A DNA stretch of 64,000 nt, from assembly GCF_015706575.1 (NCBI RefSeq), contig NW_024037072.1, forward strand, positions 1,307,001-1,371,000, in the 5' to 3' direction. The position numbers and the translations under genes are program-made. The notes under the pieces were generated by a model. That model saw only the letters and a list, made by a program, of their open reading frames with translations. It searched no databases and was not told the DNA's origin. This document shows positions 1 through 10,741 of the stretch, one piece after another (the stretch's first letter is position 1; every line of letters begins with the position of its first letter). The DNA comes from Patiria miniata (lineage: Eukaryota; Echinodermata; Asteroidea; Valvatida; Asterinidae).

Positions 1-118
1 TTCACATCATTCAGAATTCTAAGGCACAAATTACAAGAAATATTTGACAACTAGGAAAATATTTTACAATTTCTTTTATGCCCTTAAGTTTTGATTTAGC
101 TTTGATGGGCTTTGCTTT

Positions 119-945
119 GTAAAAATCGAGATAGCGAATGTTGCCGCCTTTTGCCGGTGACCGATGTAGCGCAGCGTGATTTTTCGGGTGGAGCCCGCCG
201 GGCCTACTCGTCCACTGCCCGTAGACGTGACCATCCGTGCACGGTGACATAGTTTGAAGTCGCACAGCCGGCGACTCTGCCCGCGATTCAGTACCGCGAT
301 TCGGCCCGTAATTTGGTGTATGGTACCTGGCTAAAGCATAATTTATATCTAAGCGTATTTTAATTAACGGTCATTTGGTCTAGAAATTCTGCGACTCTTA
401 CATGTTGTTGCTATATCCAGTTTAATACCCAAGTACGATTTTAATTGAAGGACCCACTTCTAAAGTTACATTTATTATCAATATATTTGCGAACTGGCCT
501 AAAACGGGATTTTCTTTTTGTATACAAGACCCAACAAATTGTAAAAATCGAGATAGAGAATGTTGCCGCTTTTTGCCGGTGACCGATGTAGCGCAGCGTG
601 ATTTTTCGGGTGGAGACCGCCGGGCCTACTCGTCCACTGCCCGTAGACGTGATCATCCGTGCACGGTGACATAGTTTGAAGTCGCACAGCCGGCGACTCT
701 GCCCGCGGTTCGGCCCGTAATTTAGTGTATGGTACCTGGCTAAAGCATAATTTATATCTCAGCGTATTTTAATTAACGGTCATTTGGTCTAGAAACTCTG
801 GGACTCTTACATGTTGTTGCTATATCCCGCTTAGTACCCAAGTACGATTTTAATTGAAGGACCCACTTCTATAGATACATTTATTATCAATATATTTGCG
901 AACTGGCCTAAAACGAGATTTTTTTTGTATACAAGACCCAACATA
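119..945. repeat. Two-copy tandem repeat, about 0.42 kb unit
   Basis: Two direct copies lie head to tail, 119-540 and 541-945. They share an unbroken block that starts GTAAAAATCGAGATAG and runs through a GC-rich part (CCGGTGACCGATGTAGCG, CCGCCGGGCCTACTCG) into an AT-rich part ending at ACAAGACCCAACA. The second copy lacks about 14 bases after CTGCCCGCG and carries scattered substitutions, so the duplication is fairly recent but not new. No coding domain was recognised in the short open frames it contains. The flanking 1-118 holds nothing recognisable. Confidence 0.9.
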
Positions 946-3148
946 AATGGACGACAAAATTCATTTATATCACGCCTTATTTCCAATGCTAATTAGTATA
1001 TAAACTTGTGTATCGCTACTTCTTGCCATGCTATCCGAAATCCCATAAACTATTTCTAGAAAATGCAACTTCTCAATACTTTTCTCACCAACCTTTACAA
1101 GCCGGTGCGGCCCGGGCGACAGCGAGCTTACAGAACAACACGCGTGGATTGTTGAAACAGGCCAACACTTTAATTTAAACCGCACCTTATCTCCAAAAAA
1201 CATTTGGAACGGACACTTTGCGATTATTGCGTATTTTTGCCTCACTTTTTCAGCTTTTTATATGTATGTACTAAGGACAAAAAGTTGAGATCTGCTTTTC
1301 TGCTCTAGAAGCAGACTAGCAGACGTTTTCGAAGGTTTTATTTTTTTGGTTTTCTGCCTTTTTCCTTACAGAATTTATATTTTCATAAAGAGTACTTTCC
1401 TGCAGATCTAACTTACCCTTATTTACTGGCAGACAAAAAGTGGACATCTTCTTTCTTTTCTATTGCCCGAGTAGCACATAAAATGACATAGGCCTATAAC
1501 TTTTCCGATATTTCCATTTTTCTGCTCGCTGAGAAGCGGATTACAGTATACCCAGGCGACGAACAAGTGATCATATGCTTGTCTGACCAGGTTTAGGAAG
1601 GTATATGCCTAAAGCGAAACGCAGGGATTGTGTAGTTATACGGGCCTGCATTTTAACCCATTTTAGTGTTTTTATCATTCGAAAATGACTTCTGCAATCG
1701 CAAGCAAGCTTTTTTTTTCAATTCTAATGACCAGATTTTATTTCAATTTTGAACAATATCTTTGGTTTGAATTGCAATTTCCCTATTTTTTTGTTTTCAG
1801 TTGAAGCCATGTGAATCACGGTTTTGTGCACTCACGGGTGCATCGCGGGTAAGGCCAATTTCTTTTTCGTGTTTTGTTTCTGAAAAACTGAATATACAAA
1901 ACAGTTTTTGAAGGTTCGATGACTTTTCTACTTGTCTGGAGGGAGGAAAGTAGGTGGCTACTTTTTGGCCGAGTAAAATCTGCTTTGCCATGCTTGCACT
2001 CGGTATAGCTGAGGCAGAACATTGAAACGTCGAATATGTTGGTTCTTATTTCTGCTCCCTGCACAGGTTTCGACCAGCCTAGAATATCACGAAAGCGTCA
2101 GAAATATGTGCGAAAAAGAAAGCAATGAAAATAGAGACTCAATAAAATCCTCAAATTTGATTCTTTGAGGGTGGTTTTTTTGTTTTTTGGTTCGGGGGGT
2201 GGAGGCGGGAATGGCAATCACACCACCCTTCATAGAAATGACCCAAGAACATGGAGAGCAATATAACGTGTAATTCTTGAACAGTACAGTGTCGTAATTT
2301 ATATTTTTGAAGTTTTTGACCAAAAAGGTGTTCATAAATTGGAAAGTGCGAGCAAGATAACGTCCAATTGCTTAACACAGTATTTCGATTGTACTTCACA
2401 AAATGACAAAAAAAATATGAACATTTAGGCCTACCTGCCACAGCTGACAACATCAAACCAAAGCTGCTGTTCAGTATATTCCCCCATGCAGATCCGGCGA
2501 AATCCCAGCAAAAATCCGTTAGGTTGGTTCGTATTTATCAGCAACCCGATTGACCTCAACGCACGATATCGTGCGTCGCAAAAATCCTGAAGTTGGCATC
2601 AAGCACGAAACTTTGTAGCTGGTCCCTCCATCCTCGCAGGAAACAATGATCGGAAATCGTTAGGTTGGTCGTACATCAACGAGTGGGCCACAGTCAGTGC
2701 GCAGGGTTCGAAAAAGTGCTTGCGTTTATTTGCAGCGTATGCATAACTCGCTTGGTAAAATGAATATTCATGAGATCGGGAGACCACATTTGAAAATTCA
2801 ATTTTTTTGATAACTAGTCTTTAAAAGAAAGTTTTTACTCACAAATATAGTAGAGAATACTCAAGCCTAATTGTGAAATGAGATTTCTAAAATTTTCATA
2901 AAGTATTTTAAGAAATATGAGGATAAAAGTTTTACTGAAATTGTCGAGAAATTTCGGTTTGCGAAAACCGTCTTTTTTCTATAAAAACGAAACCGTGCAG
3001 CATCATTTTACAGTTTGATGAGAAGCTTTGTTATTAAATTCACCAATTATCATAACCATGAATCATGTAAGTACTCAAAACAGTCAGGAGCACGCAAGAT
3101 TTACGGCCATTCTGAACTTTCAGGATTTAATAATTACATCAGTGAGTT
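946..3148. other. Unassigned stretch without recognisable gene
   Basis: AT-rich DNA in which I see no coding domain, splice-consistent exon series or transposon terminus. Short open frames are low-complexity. The only marked structure is an 18-bp perfect palindrome at 2559-2576, with centre GATATC and flanks ACGCAC/GTGCGT, in a slightly more GC-rich patch at 2470-2760. Confidence 0.6.
2559..2576. repeat. 18-bp perfect palindrome
   Basis: ACGCACGATATCGTGCGT reads identically on both strands. It is isolated in otherwise ordinary sequence. It could be a protein-binding site or the core of an old inverted repeat; no function can be assigned. Confidence 0.7.
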
Positions 3149-3661
3149 AACATATTACTAAGACCCTGGAAACTTGAACCACTTACACTTACAAACATTG
3201 CTTACAATAGAAAGTTTCTGAAAAAATAGAATGACTTAATTATAAATATAAAGCAACTTAAAAAAAATGTACTTAAAAATACATGCAAGCCAAACTTTCT
3301 TCAAAGTGCGAGGTTAATAATGCTTGCTCTAGGATGTACATGTATACACTTTCTTGCTATATTTCATGAGCTTATAAAATACAAGCTGGTTTACCCGATC
3401 ATAGATCGGGTAGGGCGTAGTGTTGGGGATGAAAATGTGGGGAGTTAAATGTAAATGGGGGATATAGTTGGTGAGACATGCAGTTAAAGAATAGCAATTT
3501 CTGTGGTGTGATCTGAGGCAATTTCTGACCACTAAAACCAATTTGAGCAAAAGATCATCTGTGAAAGTTTTGAGTTTTGAGTAATTGAATCAGCTACATG
3601 TATTCTGAGCAATAGAATCATTATCGTAGGCTACAATATTTTTATTCGGGGAAGAAAAAGT

Positions 3662-3737
3662 GTGGGGGGGGGGGGGGAGACCAAACAATGTCCCCCCTCA
3701 AAATGTGTGTGTGTGTGGGGGGGGGGGGGGGGGGGTC
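3662..3737. repeat. Low-complexity G-rich / GT tract
   Basis: Two poly-G runs of about 13 and 19 bases flank a short GTGTGTGTGTG tract inside repeat A. The corresponding place in the other copy (31129-31165) has a shorter G run, so the tract has expanded in this copy. The proline- or glycine-rich open frames here are artefacts of the tract. Confidence 0.85.
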
Positions 3738-4109
3738 CCTGTCCCCCGTCGATTTACGCACATGATAATTATGTACCATATGGCAACTGTCTGTAAATGT
3801 TGCCGTTGGTCTGTTAAATTGGCTTTTTGTGAGGCAGTCGCATTTGGAAAACGTAGTGAAAAGGTTACTGTAGTACACAGGCGAAGGCTGGTTGTACAGT
3901 TTGACAATAAATCATAATGCAAGAAAACGTGAAGGTGTCATTTAAAATGAAAATGTTGAGTGTTACCCAAAAATTACAAACGGTCTGAATCATGGAGGAA
4001 TGTCATAATTAAGTTTCAGTATTGGACTCTTCAACAGACGTAAACTTGAACTTCTTACAATTTGCGAGACCGTCTGCGATTCAACTTTTATTCAAGTTGG
4101 TGCAACCAT

Positions 4110-5008
4110 CTATATATAAGAGCAAGTTTTACTCGGCCTCCAAGAAATGTTTGCTTCTGAAAGGATCCGAGACCGCGGCGATCCTTCGTTGACCCAAAAC
4201 AGGCCCCCGAAATTATAACACGACACTGAATTATACCATGGAGGAATTCTTATACGTGGCGGGCAGCGAACTCACAACGCTCAGCCTTGGTGGTGGAAGC
4301 ATGGAGCTGTAAACACATTATGGAAGCAACAGCACTCTACACGTCACATGCTTGCGCTTCAAATAGCGAGCACCGTAGACCCAACCTCGTTTCCAGGGTG
4401 TGGAGCAGGCTGCAGTACGCGTTGCCATCGACAGTTTTGCATAGCCCGGAAATACTACGCAGTGTAGACTTTCGATTGGTCAGACCGCGCAAGGCATACT
4501 TAATGTGTAGTCCTTCTGAGTATTCGTTGCACTCGGCGCAGGGGCGGCAAGCGAAGCATATGAAAGAATAGGGGCACTTGGTGGCCACGCACCATGGAGA
4601 AAAAATATTTTACCAAGGTCACCCCATCCACAATTTGGTGAACGCTTTTGCAGAAGGGCCGAGTAGAACACGTAAACGAAACCCCTACGTTGACCTCGCT
4701 GACCTCGCACAGTCTAGACACGCAGAAAAGCCAGCACGGGGGGGGGGGGGCGGCCAGGCAGTCAACGTGAAAGCGCACACGACGGCAAATTCCTGTGCAA
4801 AATTCAGTCACGAAAAATCGACGAAACGGATCGCCAGTCCGTACGGGAAAATTAGGACGACCCGAAGCGTCCGACCCGGCGGAAGACACCCTCCGCATTT
4901 TTCCACGGACGTGGAGCGATTTTGGGGCCGCGGGAGCCCGCGGTCTCGGATCCTTTCATGAGCAAACATCGTCTCGGGGGCGAGTAAACTTCTCTCTTAT
5001 ATATATAG
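4110..5008. mobile_element. TIR element inside repeat A (copy 1)
   Basis: The left end, CTATATATAAGAG...TTTACTCGGCC...AGGATCCGAGACCGCGG (4110-4180), is the reverse complement of the right end (about 4935-5008), giving terminal inverted repeats of at least 70 bp. In the second copy (31535-32527) the inverted repeats extend to about 170 bp, including CCAAAATCGCTCCACGTCCG. No transposase is encoded, so it is non-autonomous. Superfamily not assigned. Confidence 0.7.
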
Positions 5009-5592
5009 AAATTCCCTACCCAAGCTTTCCCACTAGCAACTAATTCCGTAGGACAATAACAAGGCCATTGAACTGCTCCATTCCTCGGCAATAATAGTTA
5101 AATATGCAAACAATTACACAAATCTTTACAATCTTTACAAACTTTGTTTAGAGTGCAGTTAATAGCTGTTTGCAGACATTTTCATCATATTTTTGTTTTT
5201 TAAATATACTCACAAAATGACTTAATTGAAAGAAAAAAAAAGGTGGAAATTCAGCAATGATTGAATTGATTCTTCAGGGTTCTTTTTATACATGATCTGA
5301 ATACAACGTCATGCCATGAAAATCCTTGACGCCTGATTTGTGGGTTGTTGACAACACGTCTTTGAATTTAGGCTTGCAAAAAATAAGGATTTTGGTCTAG
5401 TGATGTGTCCGGTCAGATTGACCAGGCCAAACCATCCTGAAACATTATTTTGTAAACCGGGAATCCGAACGGAAACCAATTTGAACTCCCTAACACCAAC
5501 CTGATCCGACCCGACAAAAATTTAAGGAAAACCAACGGAAAAAATGTTGCAGCCTGACGCCACTTCCATGATTGTGTACAATTAAGTCTATG

Positions 5593-7598
5593 AGTAGTGG
5601 AGGTAGTATTCTTAGTACGGTTTGACCTTGGGCCTAGAAATATGTAAAGGTCACATAAATATGTAAATATGGAAATATGTAAATATAAATATGAATTAAG
5701 GGATGTGGAAATTTTTAACACAGTTTAACCTAATGAATGGATGGGATGAATAGGTGTGGGTATAAGGGACCGGGTACAGTTTGACCAATTCTATGGGAAA
5801 GATTGCATAAGGTTTGGAAAAAACATATATATATTTTTATGGTACATTTGGATCTTAGCCCGAATATGAGTTTCATACGTTAGTCCCTGTGAACGACCAG
5901 CTGGTCGGATCTTTAATCCCCCAACAATAGACGGGAGAGGGCGCGTGCCAATTCAGCGCACTAGTATTGTTACGAAGTTAATCCGATCGATACAAAAAGT
6001 AATTGGATTTCCGAATGCTCGAAAACAGAAAGCAGCGACAGATGGCAAAAATGACCTTTGCGTTGATCAGACTGAAACGAGTACGATTGTCTATTTGAAG
6101 AATTATTTTAAAGTCATTTTTATTGGGTTTATGGGTATTGTGCAACGTTGCGTTTTCCAAGGTATAAACAAACACTCAGCGCAGCATACTTGCAGGGTAC
6201 AGCCTGTGTCGGCCATGGGGGTATATGATAAATCCACGATCCATAATCCATGCGTCTGTACGGAGACCGGTGGTCGATCACCCTTCGATGATCGTACCGA
6301 TCCTGGAGCAAATAAATAACTCCGTCCGTGCGCCTATATTCCTCTTGTTAATCGATACAATACCAATTACACTCTTCTACACTGCCACCAGAATCATCCA
6401 AGTAAAAATATATGTCTGTGCGCGGTGATCGTAGAAAAGGGAAGGTTTTGGCATCAGCCAGAGCAAATGCTAGTACACATGGACACTACTGTATACATTA
6501 CGGCCGTCCGATCAGATAGCGCTACAGTTTTCTTAATCCGTGACGGCTAAATTATCGATTAGGCTCTATAGTCTGCAGAGGCGCGTACAATAAGGAACGG
6601 ATTCAGTGGTTTAAAGCCATAACAAAACGTGCGGGCATGTGGTTTTTAAAGGGAACTACGGCCTGGAAAGTGCCCGATTGAGTGTATAGGAATAACACAA
6701 CCATCATTGTGCATTTTGTAATATTTCGTACTAGAACGACCCCAAAACCAAGCTATAGCCTATCCATAGTTAAAAATTCAGTCGTAACGTGGTAAAAATG
6801 GTGCCCCTTTAACGCTGTCTGCATAGGAATGCACTGAACCCTAGTTGTACCTCCGTGCCGGATTTGTTTACAAAATCGAGGATGACTGGGTTTTATCTAC
6901 GAGTATTTTACGGGGGTTATTTAGAGGGCGTGTCCAAGCGCTAATTTTATGACTGAGAGTAGGCTTTTCTGATTGATAAGACAACACAAACAAAGAAAAA
7001 TACAACTGCAGAAAGTATATACGTTATGACATTATTACTTTATTGACTTTATTATTGCTTTATTAAAACACTAATGTTTTTATTTGTCTGTCCCAATGTA
7101 TTTCTTCGCAATTATATCGTCATTGTAATGTTGACTAGTCTTTAATCATCACTGTCTTCCTCGCTGACGTCTTCTTCATCTTGATGGAACAATCCGTCAA
7201 ATTTCATCTGGTGTTTAGGCATAATTCTGCCGAGAGCCTTTTGTACGCTAATGCCCTTATATATTTTTTCTTCGAGATTGTCCACAATATCTTGATGAGT
7301 ATCGTTATCTTTCAGATGTAGGTAGCTTGACAGAAAATCCCTGTACTTGTCAAAAAAGATTTGCTTGACTGCCCAGAGGGTCTTCCTATCGGCCTTTTCC
7401 TTGGCCTGATCTTCACCCATACCCTCGTTGATGTACTTTTCATGTTTTTCACTCCACATGTCACGAGTCGCTTCTTTGGACTCTTCCAACCAGTCTTGGA
7501 AAGTAGCATTGTCTTCTAATTCAGAACTAGACTCATCTTCATCGTCATCTTCTACCTCCGAGTCCGTTTCCGAGCCCGATTCATCCACGACGTCAGGA
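5593..7598 (+). repeat. Left inverted arm of the Polinton-like element
   Basis: Mirror image of 8204-10211, about 2.0 kb. It contains most of the acidic-protein gene at its inner edge, with polyadenylation hexamers beyond the gene, then about 1.5 kb with only short open frames. A 124-codon open frame at 5945-6319 (mirrored at 9483-9857) shows no recognisable domain. Confidence 0.9.
7059..7084 (-). terminator. Polyadenylation signals of the left-arm gene
   Basis: Read on the minus strand, AATAAA hexamers occur at 7079-7084 and 7059-7064, some 60-80 bases past the stop codon of the acidic-protein gene, with further AATAA-rich sequence behind. The same signals are mirrored in the right arm. Confidence 0.6.
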
Positions 7599-7765
7599 TG
7601 ATCAGATTGAATAACCTCAATTTCAGAATCATCGTTAACCCCATTCATTTCAGATTCATCTTCGGCATGAGCGTTTTCGGTATGTCGCCAGAGATTATAT
7701 CTCCGTCCAAAGCTTTTATCACACTGGTTACAAGCATGGGGTTTGACTGCAGAAAAAGTATTCAT
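7142..7765 (-). CDS. C2H2 zinc-finger acidic protein carried by the Polinton-like element
   Basis: A 207-codon open frame. Residues about 12-34 form one classical C2H2 finger: CNQC, twelve residues, then H and H in the spacing HTENAH. A long acidic serine-rich stretch follows (about residues 35-90), then a hydrophilic C-terminal domain of about 110 residues with WxEKHEKY and KTLWAVKQIFFDKYRDF, and a terminal acidic tail EEDVSEEDSDD. The start was chosen because the finger follows immediately. A spliced upstream exon cannot be excluded. Most of the gene lies in the left arm, and the finger lies in the central spacer. From memory, small acidic C2H2 proteins of this build are multicopy in aquatic invertebrate genomes and are tied to mobile elements, but I could not verify that here. 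Function unknown; DNA binding is inferred from the finger only. Confidence 0.65.
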   Translation of the reverse strand: MNTFSAVKPHACNQCDKSFGRRYNLWRHTENAHAEDESEMNGVNDDSEIEVIQSDHPDVVDESGSETDSEVEDDDEDESSSELEDNATFQDWLEESKEATRDMWSEKHEKYINEGMGEDQAKEKADRKTLWAVKQIFFDKYRDFLSSYLHLKDNDTHQDIVDNLEEKIYKGISVQKALGRIMPKHQMKFDGLFHQDEEDVSEEDSDD

Positions 7766-7850
7766 GTTGAAGTTATAAAGGCTGATTCACGAATGACAAG
7801 AAACGGATGAATTGGTTTAATATATATTGTGCCGAGACCTGTCTGTTTGA

Positions 7851-8200
7851 GCTCATCCTGCTCTTTACCCTGCTCATCCTGCTCTTTTCCCTGCTCATCC
7901 TGCTCTTTACCCTGCTCATCCTGCTCTTTACCCTGCTCATCCTGCTCTTTACCCTGCTCATCCTGCTCTTTACCCTGCTCATCCTGCTCTTTACCCTGCT
8001 CATCCTGCTCTTTACCCTGCTCATCCTGCTCTTTACCCTGCTCATCCTGCTCTTTACCCTGCTCATCCTGCTCTTTACCCTGCTCATCCTGCTCTTTACC
8101 CTGCTCATCCTGCTCTTTACCCGGCTCATCCTGCTCTTTACCCTGCTCATCCTGCTCTTTACCCTGCTCATCGTGCTCTTTTCCCTGCTCATCCTGCTCT
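7851..8200. repeat. 21-bp minisatellite at the centre of the palindrome
   Basis: About 16.6 copies of the unit CTGCTCATCCTGCTCTTTACC with very few variants (TTTTCC for TTTACC, GGCTC, TCGTG). Because the unit is a multiple of three and lacks stops, all six frames stay open, giving spurious frames such as LLILLFTL on plus and MSRVKSR on minus. One minus-strand frame reads the hydrophilic heptad EQDEQGK. It is not in frame with the zinc-finger start as read here. Confidence 0.95.
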
Positions 8201-8213
8201 ACGTCCTGACGTC

Positions 8214-8660
8214 GTGGATGAATCGGGCTCGGAAACGGACTCGGAGGTAGAAGATGACGATGAAGATGAGTCTAGTTCTGAATTAGAAGACAATGCTACT
8301 TTCCAAGACTGGTTGGAAGAGTCCAAAGAAGCGACTCGTGACATGTGGAGTGAAAAACATGAAAAGTACATCAACGAGGGTATGGGTGAAGATCAGGCCA
8401 AGGAAAAGGCCGATAGGAAGACCCTCTGGGCAGTCAAGCAAATCTTTTTTGACAAGTACAGGGATTTTCTGTCAAGCTACCTACATCTGAAAGATAACGA
8501 TACTCATCAAGATATTGTGGACAATCTCGAAGAAAAAATATATAAGGGCATTAGCGTACAAAAGGCTCTCGGCAGAATTATGCCTAAACACCAGATGAAA
8601 TTTGACGGATTGTTCCATCAAGATGAAGAAGACGTCAGCGAGGAAGACAGTGATGATTAA
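8214..8660 (+). pseudogene. Mirror copy of the acidic-protein gene (arm-contained portion)
   Basis: Encodes the same acidic and C-terminal sequence as the left-arm gene (DESGSETDSEVEDDDED to EEDVSEEDSDD). It covers only what the arm contains, so it has no zinc finger. It is followed at the right distance by AATAAA signals. Because it starts at the arm edge next to the minisatellite, it is best seen as a by-product of how the palindrome formed. Confidence 0.75.
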
Positions 8661-8717
8661 AGACTAGTCAACATTACAATGACGATATAATTGCGAAGAA
8701 ATACATTGGGACAGACA

Positions 8718-8743
8718 AATAAAAACATTAGTGTTTTAATAAA
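8718..8743 (+). terminator. Polyadenylation signals of the right-arm gene copy
   Basis: AATAAA at 8718-8723 and 8738-8743, followed by more AATAAAG/CAATAAAG motifs up to 8770, begin 58 bases past the TAA stop at 8658-8660. Confidence 0.6.
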
Positions 8744-10442
8744 GCAATAATAAAGTCAATAAAGTAATAATGTCATAACGTATATACTTTCTGCAGTTGT
8801 ATTTTTCTTTGTTTGTGTTGTCTTATCAATCAGAAAAGCCTACTCTCAGTCATAAAATTAGCGCTTGGACACGCCCTCTAAATAACCCCCGTAAAATACT
8901 CGTAGATAAAACCCAGTCATCCTCGATTTTGTAAACAAATCCGGCACGGAGGTACAACTAGGGTTCAGTGCATTCCTATGCAGACAGCGTTAAAGGGGCA
9001 CCATTTTTACCACGTTACGACTGAATTTTTAACTATGGATAGGCTATAGCTTGGTTTTGGGGTCGTTCTAGTACGAAATATTACAAAATGCACAATGATG
9101 GTTGTGTTATTCCTATACACTCAATCGGGCACTTTCCAGGCCGTAGTTCCCTTTAAAAACCACATGCCCGCACGTTTTGTTATGGCTTTAAACCACTGAA
9201 TCCGTTCCTTATTGTACGCGCCTCTGCAGACTATAGAGCCTAATCGATAATTTAGCCGTCACGGATTAAGAAAACTGTAGCGCTATCTGATCGGACGGCC
9301 GTAATGTATACAGTAGTGTCCATGTGTACTAGCATTTGCTCTGGCTGATGCCAAAACCTTCCCTTTTCTACGATCACCGCGCACAGACATATATTTTTAC
9401 TTGGATGATTCTGGTGGCAGTGTAGAAGAGTGTAATTGGTATTGTATCGATTAACAAGAGGAATATAGGCGCACGGACGGAGTTATTTATTTGCTCCAGG
9501 ATCGGTACGATCATCGAAGGGTGATCGACCACCGGTCTCCGTACAGACGCATGGATTATGGATCGTGGATTTATCATATACCCCCATGGCCGACACAGGC
9601 TGTACCCTGCAAGTATGCTGCGCTGAGTGTTTGTTTATACCTTGGAAAACGCAACGTTGCACAATACCCATAAACCCAATAAAAATGACTTTAAAATAAT
9701 TCTTCAAATAGACAATCGTACTCGTTTCAGTCTGATCAACGCAAAGGTCATTTTTGCCATCTGTCGCTGCTTTCTGCTTTCGAGCATTCGGAAATCCAAT
9801 TACTTTTTGTATCGATCGGATTAACTTCGTAACAATACTAGTGCGCTGAATTGGCACGCGCCCTCTCCCGTCTATTGTTGGGGGATTAAAGATCCGACCA
9901 GCTGGTCGGTCACAGGGACTAACGTATGAAACTCATATTCGGGCTAAGATCCAAATGTACCATAAAAATATATATATATGTTTTTTCCAAACCTTATGCA
10001 ATCTTTCCCATAGAATTGGTCAAACTGTACCCGGTCCCTTATACCCACACCTATTTATCCCATCCATTCATTAGGTTAAACTGTGTTAAAAATTTCCACA
10101 TCCCTTAATTCATATTTATATTTACATATTTCCATATTTACATATTTATGTGACCTTTACATATTTCTAGGCCCAAGGTCAAACCGTACTAAGAAGACTA
10201 CCTCCACTACTTCTATGTAGAGTCAAGACAATTTAAAGTATTTTCTAACAACATTGGAAATTTATGGAAAAAAAGTGGCCTCAGGTTGCAACATTTCTTC
10301 CTGTTTGGTTTTATTTCGGGTTGAACTGACTCAACACAATTAGAAGACTTAAAACGCAATACCGAAACCAACCTGGCCCGATTAAATGATGGACAAACTT
10401 ATGGCGACCTAACAGAAAGTCAGTTTAAGCAAGTTTGGTCGG

Positions 10443-10741
10443 TTTCTGGTCGGATTTGAACAACACTTATCCGGTCGCAGCATTAAGTTTCATTTCATGG
10501 TAAATAAAGTTCCATTGAAATAATTGCGAACTGTCTGCAAGTTCAGGTGCTGTGTTCAACTAGTCTTGACAGGGAAAAGGGTCAATCACTCTGCGTACTT
10601 GGCCTGTAAGAAAATAGAAAGAGAGAAAACAAATCTAAGTAATAATCTACATGTATTTTTTTGCTGATTTATTTAGGAAGGAATTGTTTCGACTACTTCA
10701 AAAAATCCCATCCCCACCGCAAGATCTGAAAACAGTACCAA
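10443..10741. other. Short unassigned stretch before the Gypsy element
   Basis: Sequence between the end of duplication copy 1 and the 5' LTR. No gene or repeat terminus was recognised. Confidence 0.6.

Larger units (their letters stand above)
3382..5008. repeat. Interspersed repeat A, copy 1
   Basis: This block is missing from the paralogous site near 15308, which defines it as an insertion. It begins CAAGCTGGTTTACC, followed by a 7-bp hairpin (CCCGATC/GATCGGG), and ends CTCTTATATATATAG. A second, diverged copy lies at 30313-32527. The right half (4110-5008) has long terminal inverted repeats of its own and may be a separate transposon. No transposase was seen, and no clear target duplication is visible. 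The hairpin near one end recalls Helitron 3' ends, but the CTRR terminus is absent, so the class is left open. Confidence 0.75.
5593..10211. mobile_element. Palindromic Polinton-like element (two 2-kb arms, no core)
   Basis: The ends are AGTAGTGGAGGTAG...CTACCTCCACTACT, flanked by the 6-bp direct repeat TCTATG at 5587-5592 and 10212-10217. The paralogous site at 15884-15889 carries a single TCTATG, so the borders are exact. Left arm 5593-7598 and right arm 8204-10211 are inverted copies with only about half a dozen differences in 2 kb. The 605-bp centre holds a 21-bp minisatellite. AG...CT termini plus a 6-bp target duplication are the published hallmarks of Polinton/Maverick elements. The usual core genes (polymerase B, integrase, capsid, protease) are not present, so it is a reduced, non-autonomous relic rather than a whole element. 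Near-identical arms point to recent origin or arm-to-arm gene conversion. Assignment to Polinton is inference from termini and TSD. Confidence 0.65.
8204..10211 (-). repeat. Right inverted arm of the Polinton-like element
   Basis: Reverse complement of 5593-7598. A handful of differences was seen by eye, for example in the AT run near 9965 and at 10055. It carries the mirrored gene segment and its polyadenylation signals. Confidence 0.9.
3149..10442. repeat. Segmental duplication, copy 1 (interrupted by two insertions)
   Basis: Three blocks, 3149-3381, 5009-5592 and 10212-10442, align in order and orientation with the uninterrupted stretch 15091-16122. In copy 1 the blocks are separated by repeat A (3382-5008) and by the palindromic Polinton-like element (5593-10211). 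Copy 2 shows both sites unoccupied, so both insertions postdate the duplication or are absent from that lineage of the repeat. The duplicated sequence has no recognisable coding content. Confidence 0.9.

Noticed and set aside
3382-3420. Helitron 3' end suggested by the hairpin beside the terminus
   Set aside because: The CTRR terminus and A-T target are not present, and the other end lacks TC.
3660-3922. Open frames rich in glycine or proline
   Set aside because: They come from expanded poly-G/poly-C tracts within repeat A.
4480-5091. Overlapping 80-130 codon frames on both strands
   Set aside because: They lie in and across the TIRs of a non-coding element, and the second copy does not keep them intact.
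7773-8250. Long open frames on both strands (MSRVKSR and LLILLFTL repeats)
   Set aside because: They are translations of a stop-free 21-bp minisatellite and carry no domain.
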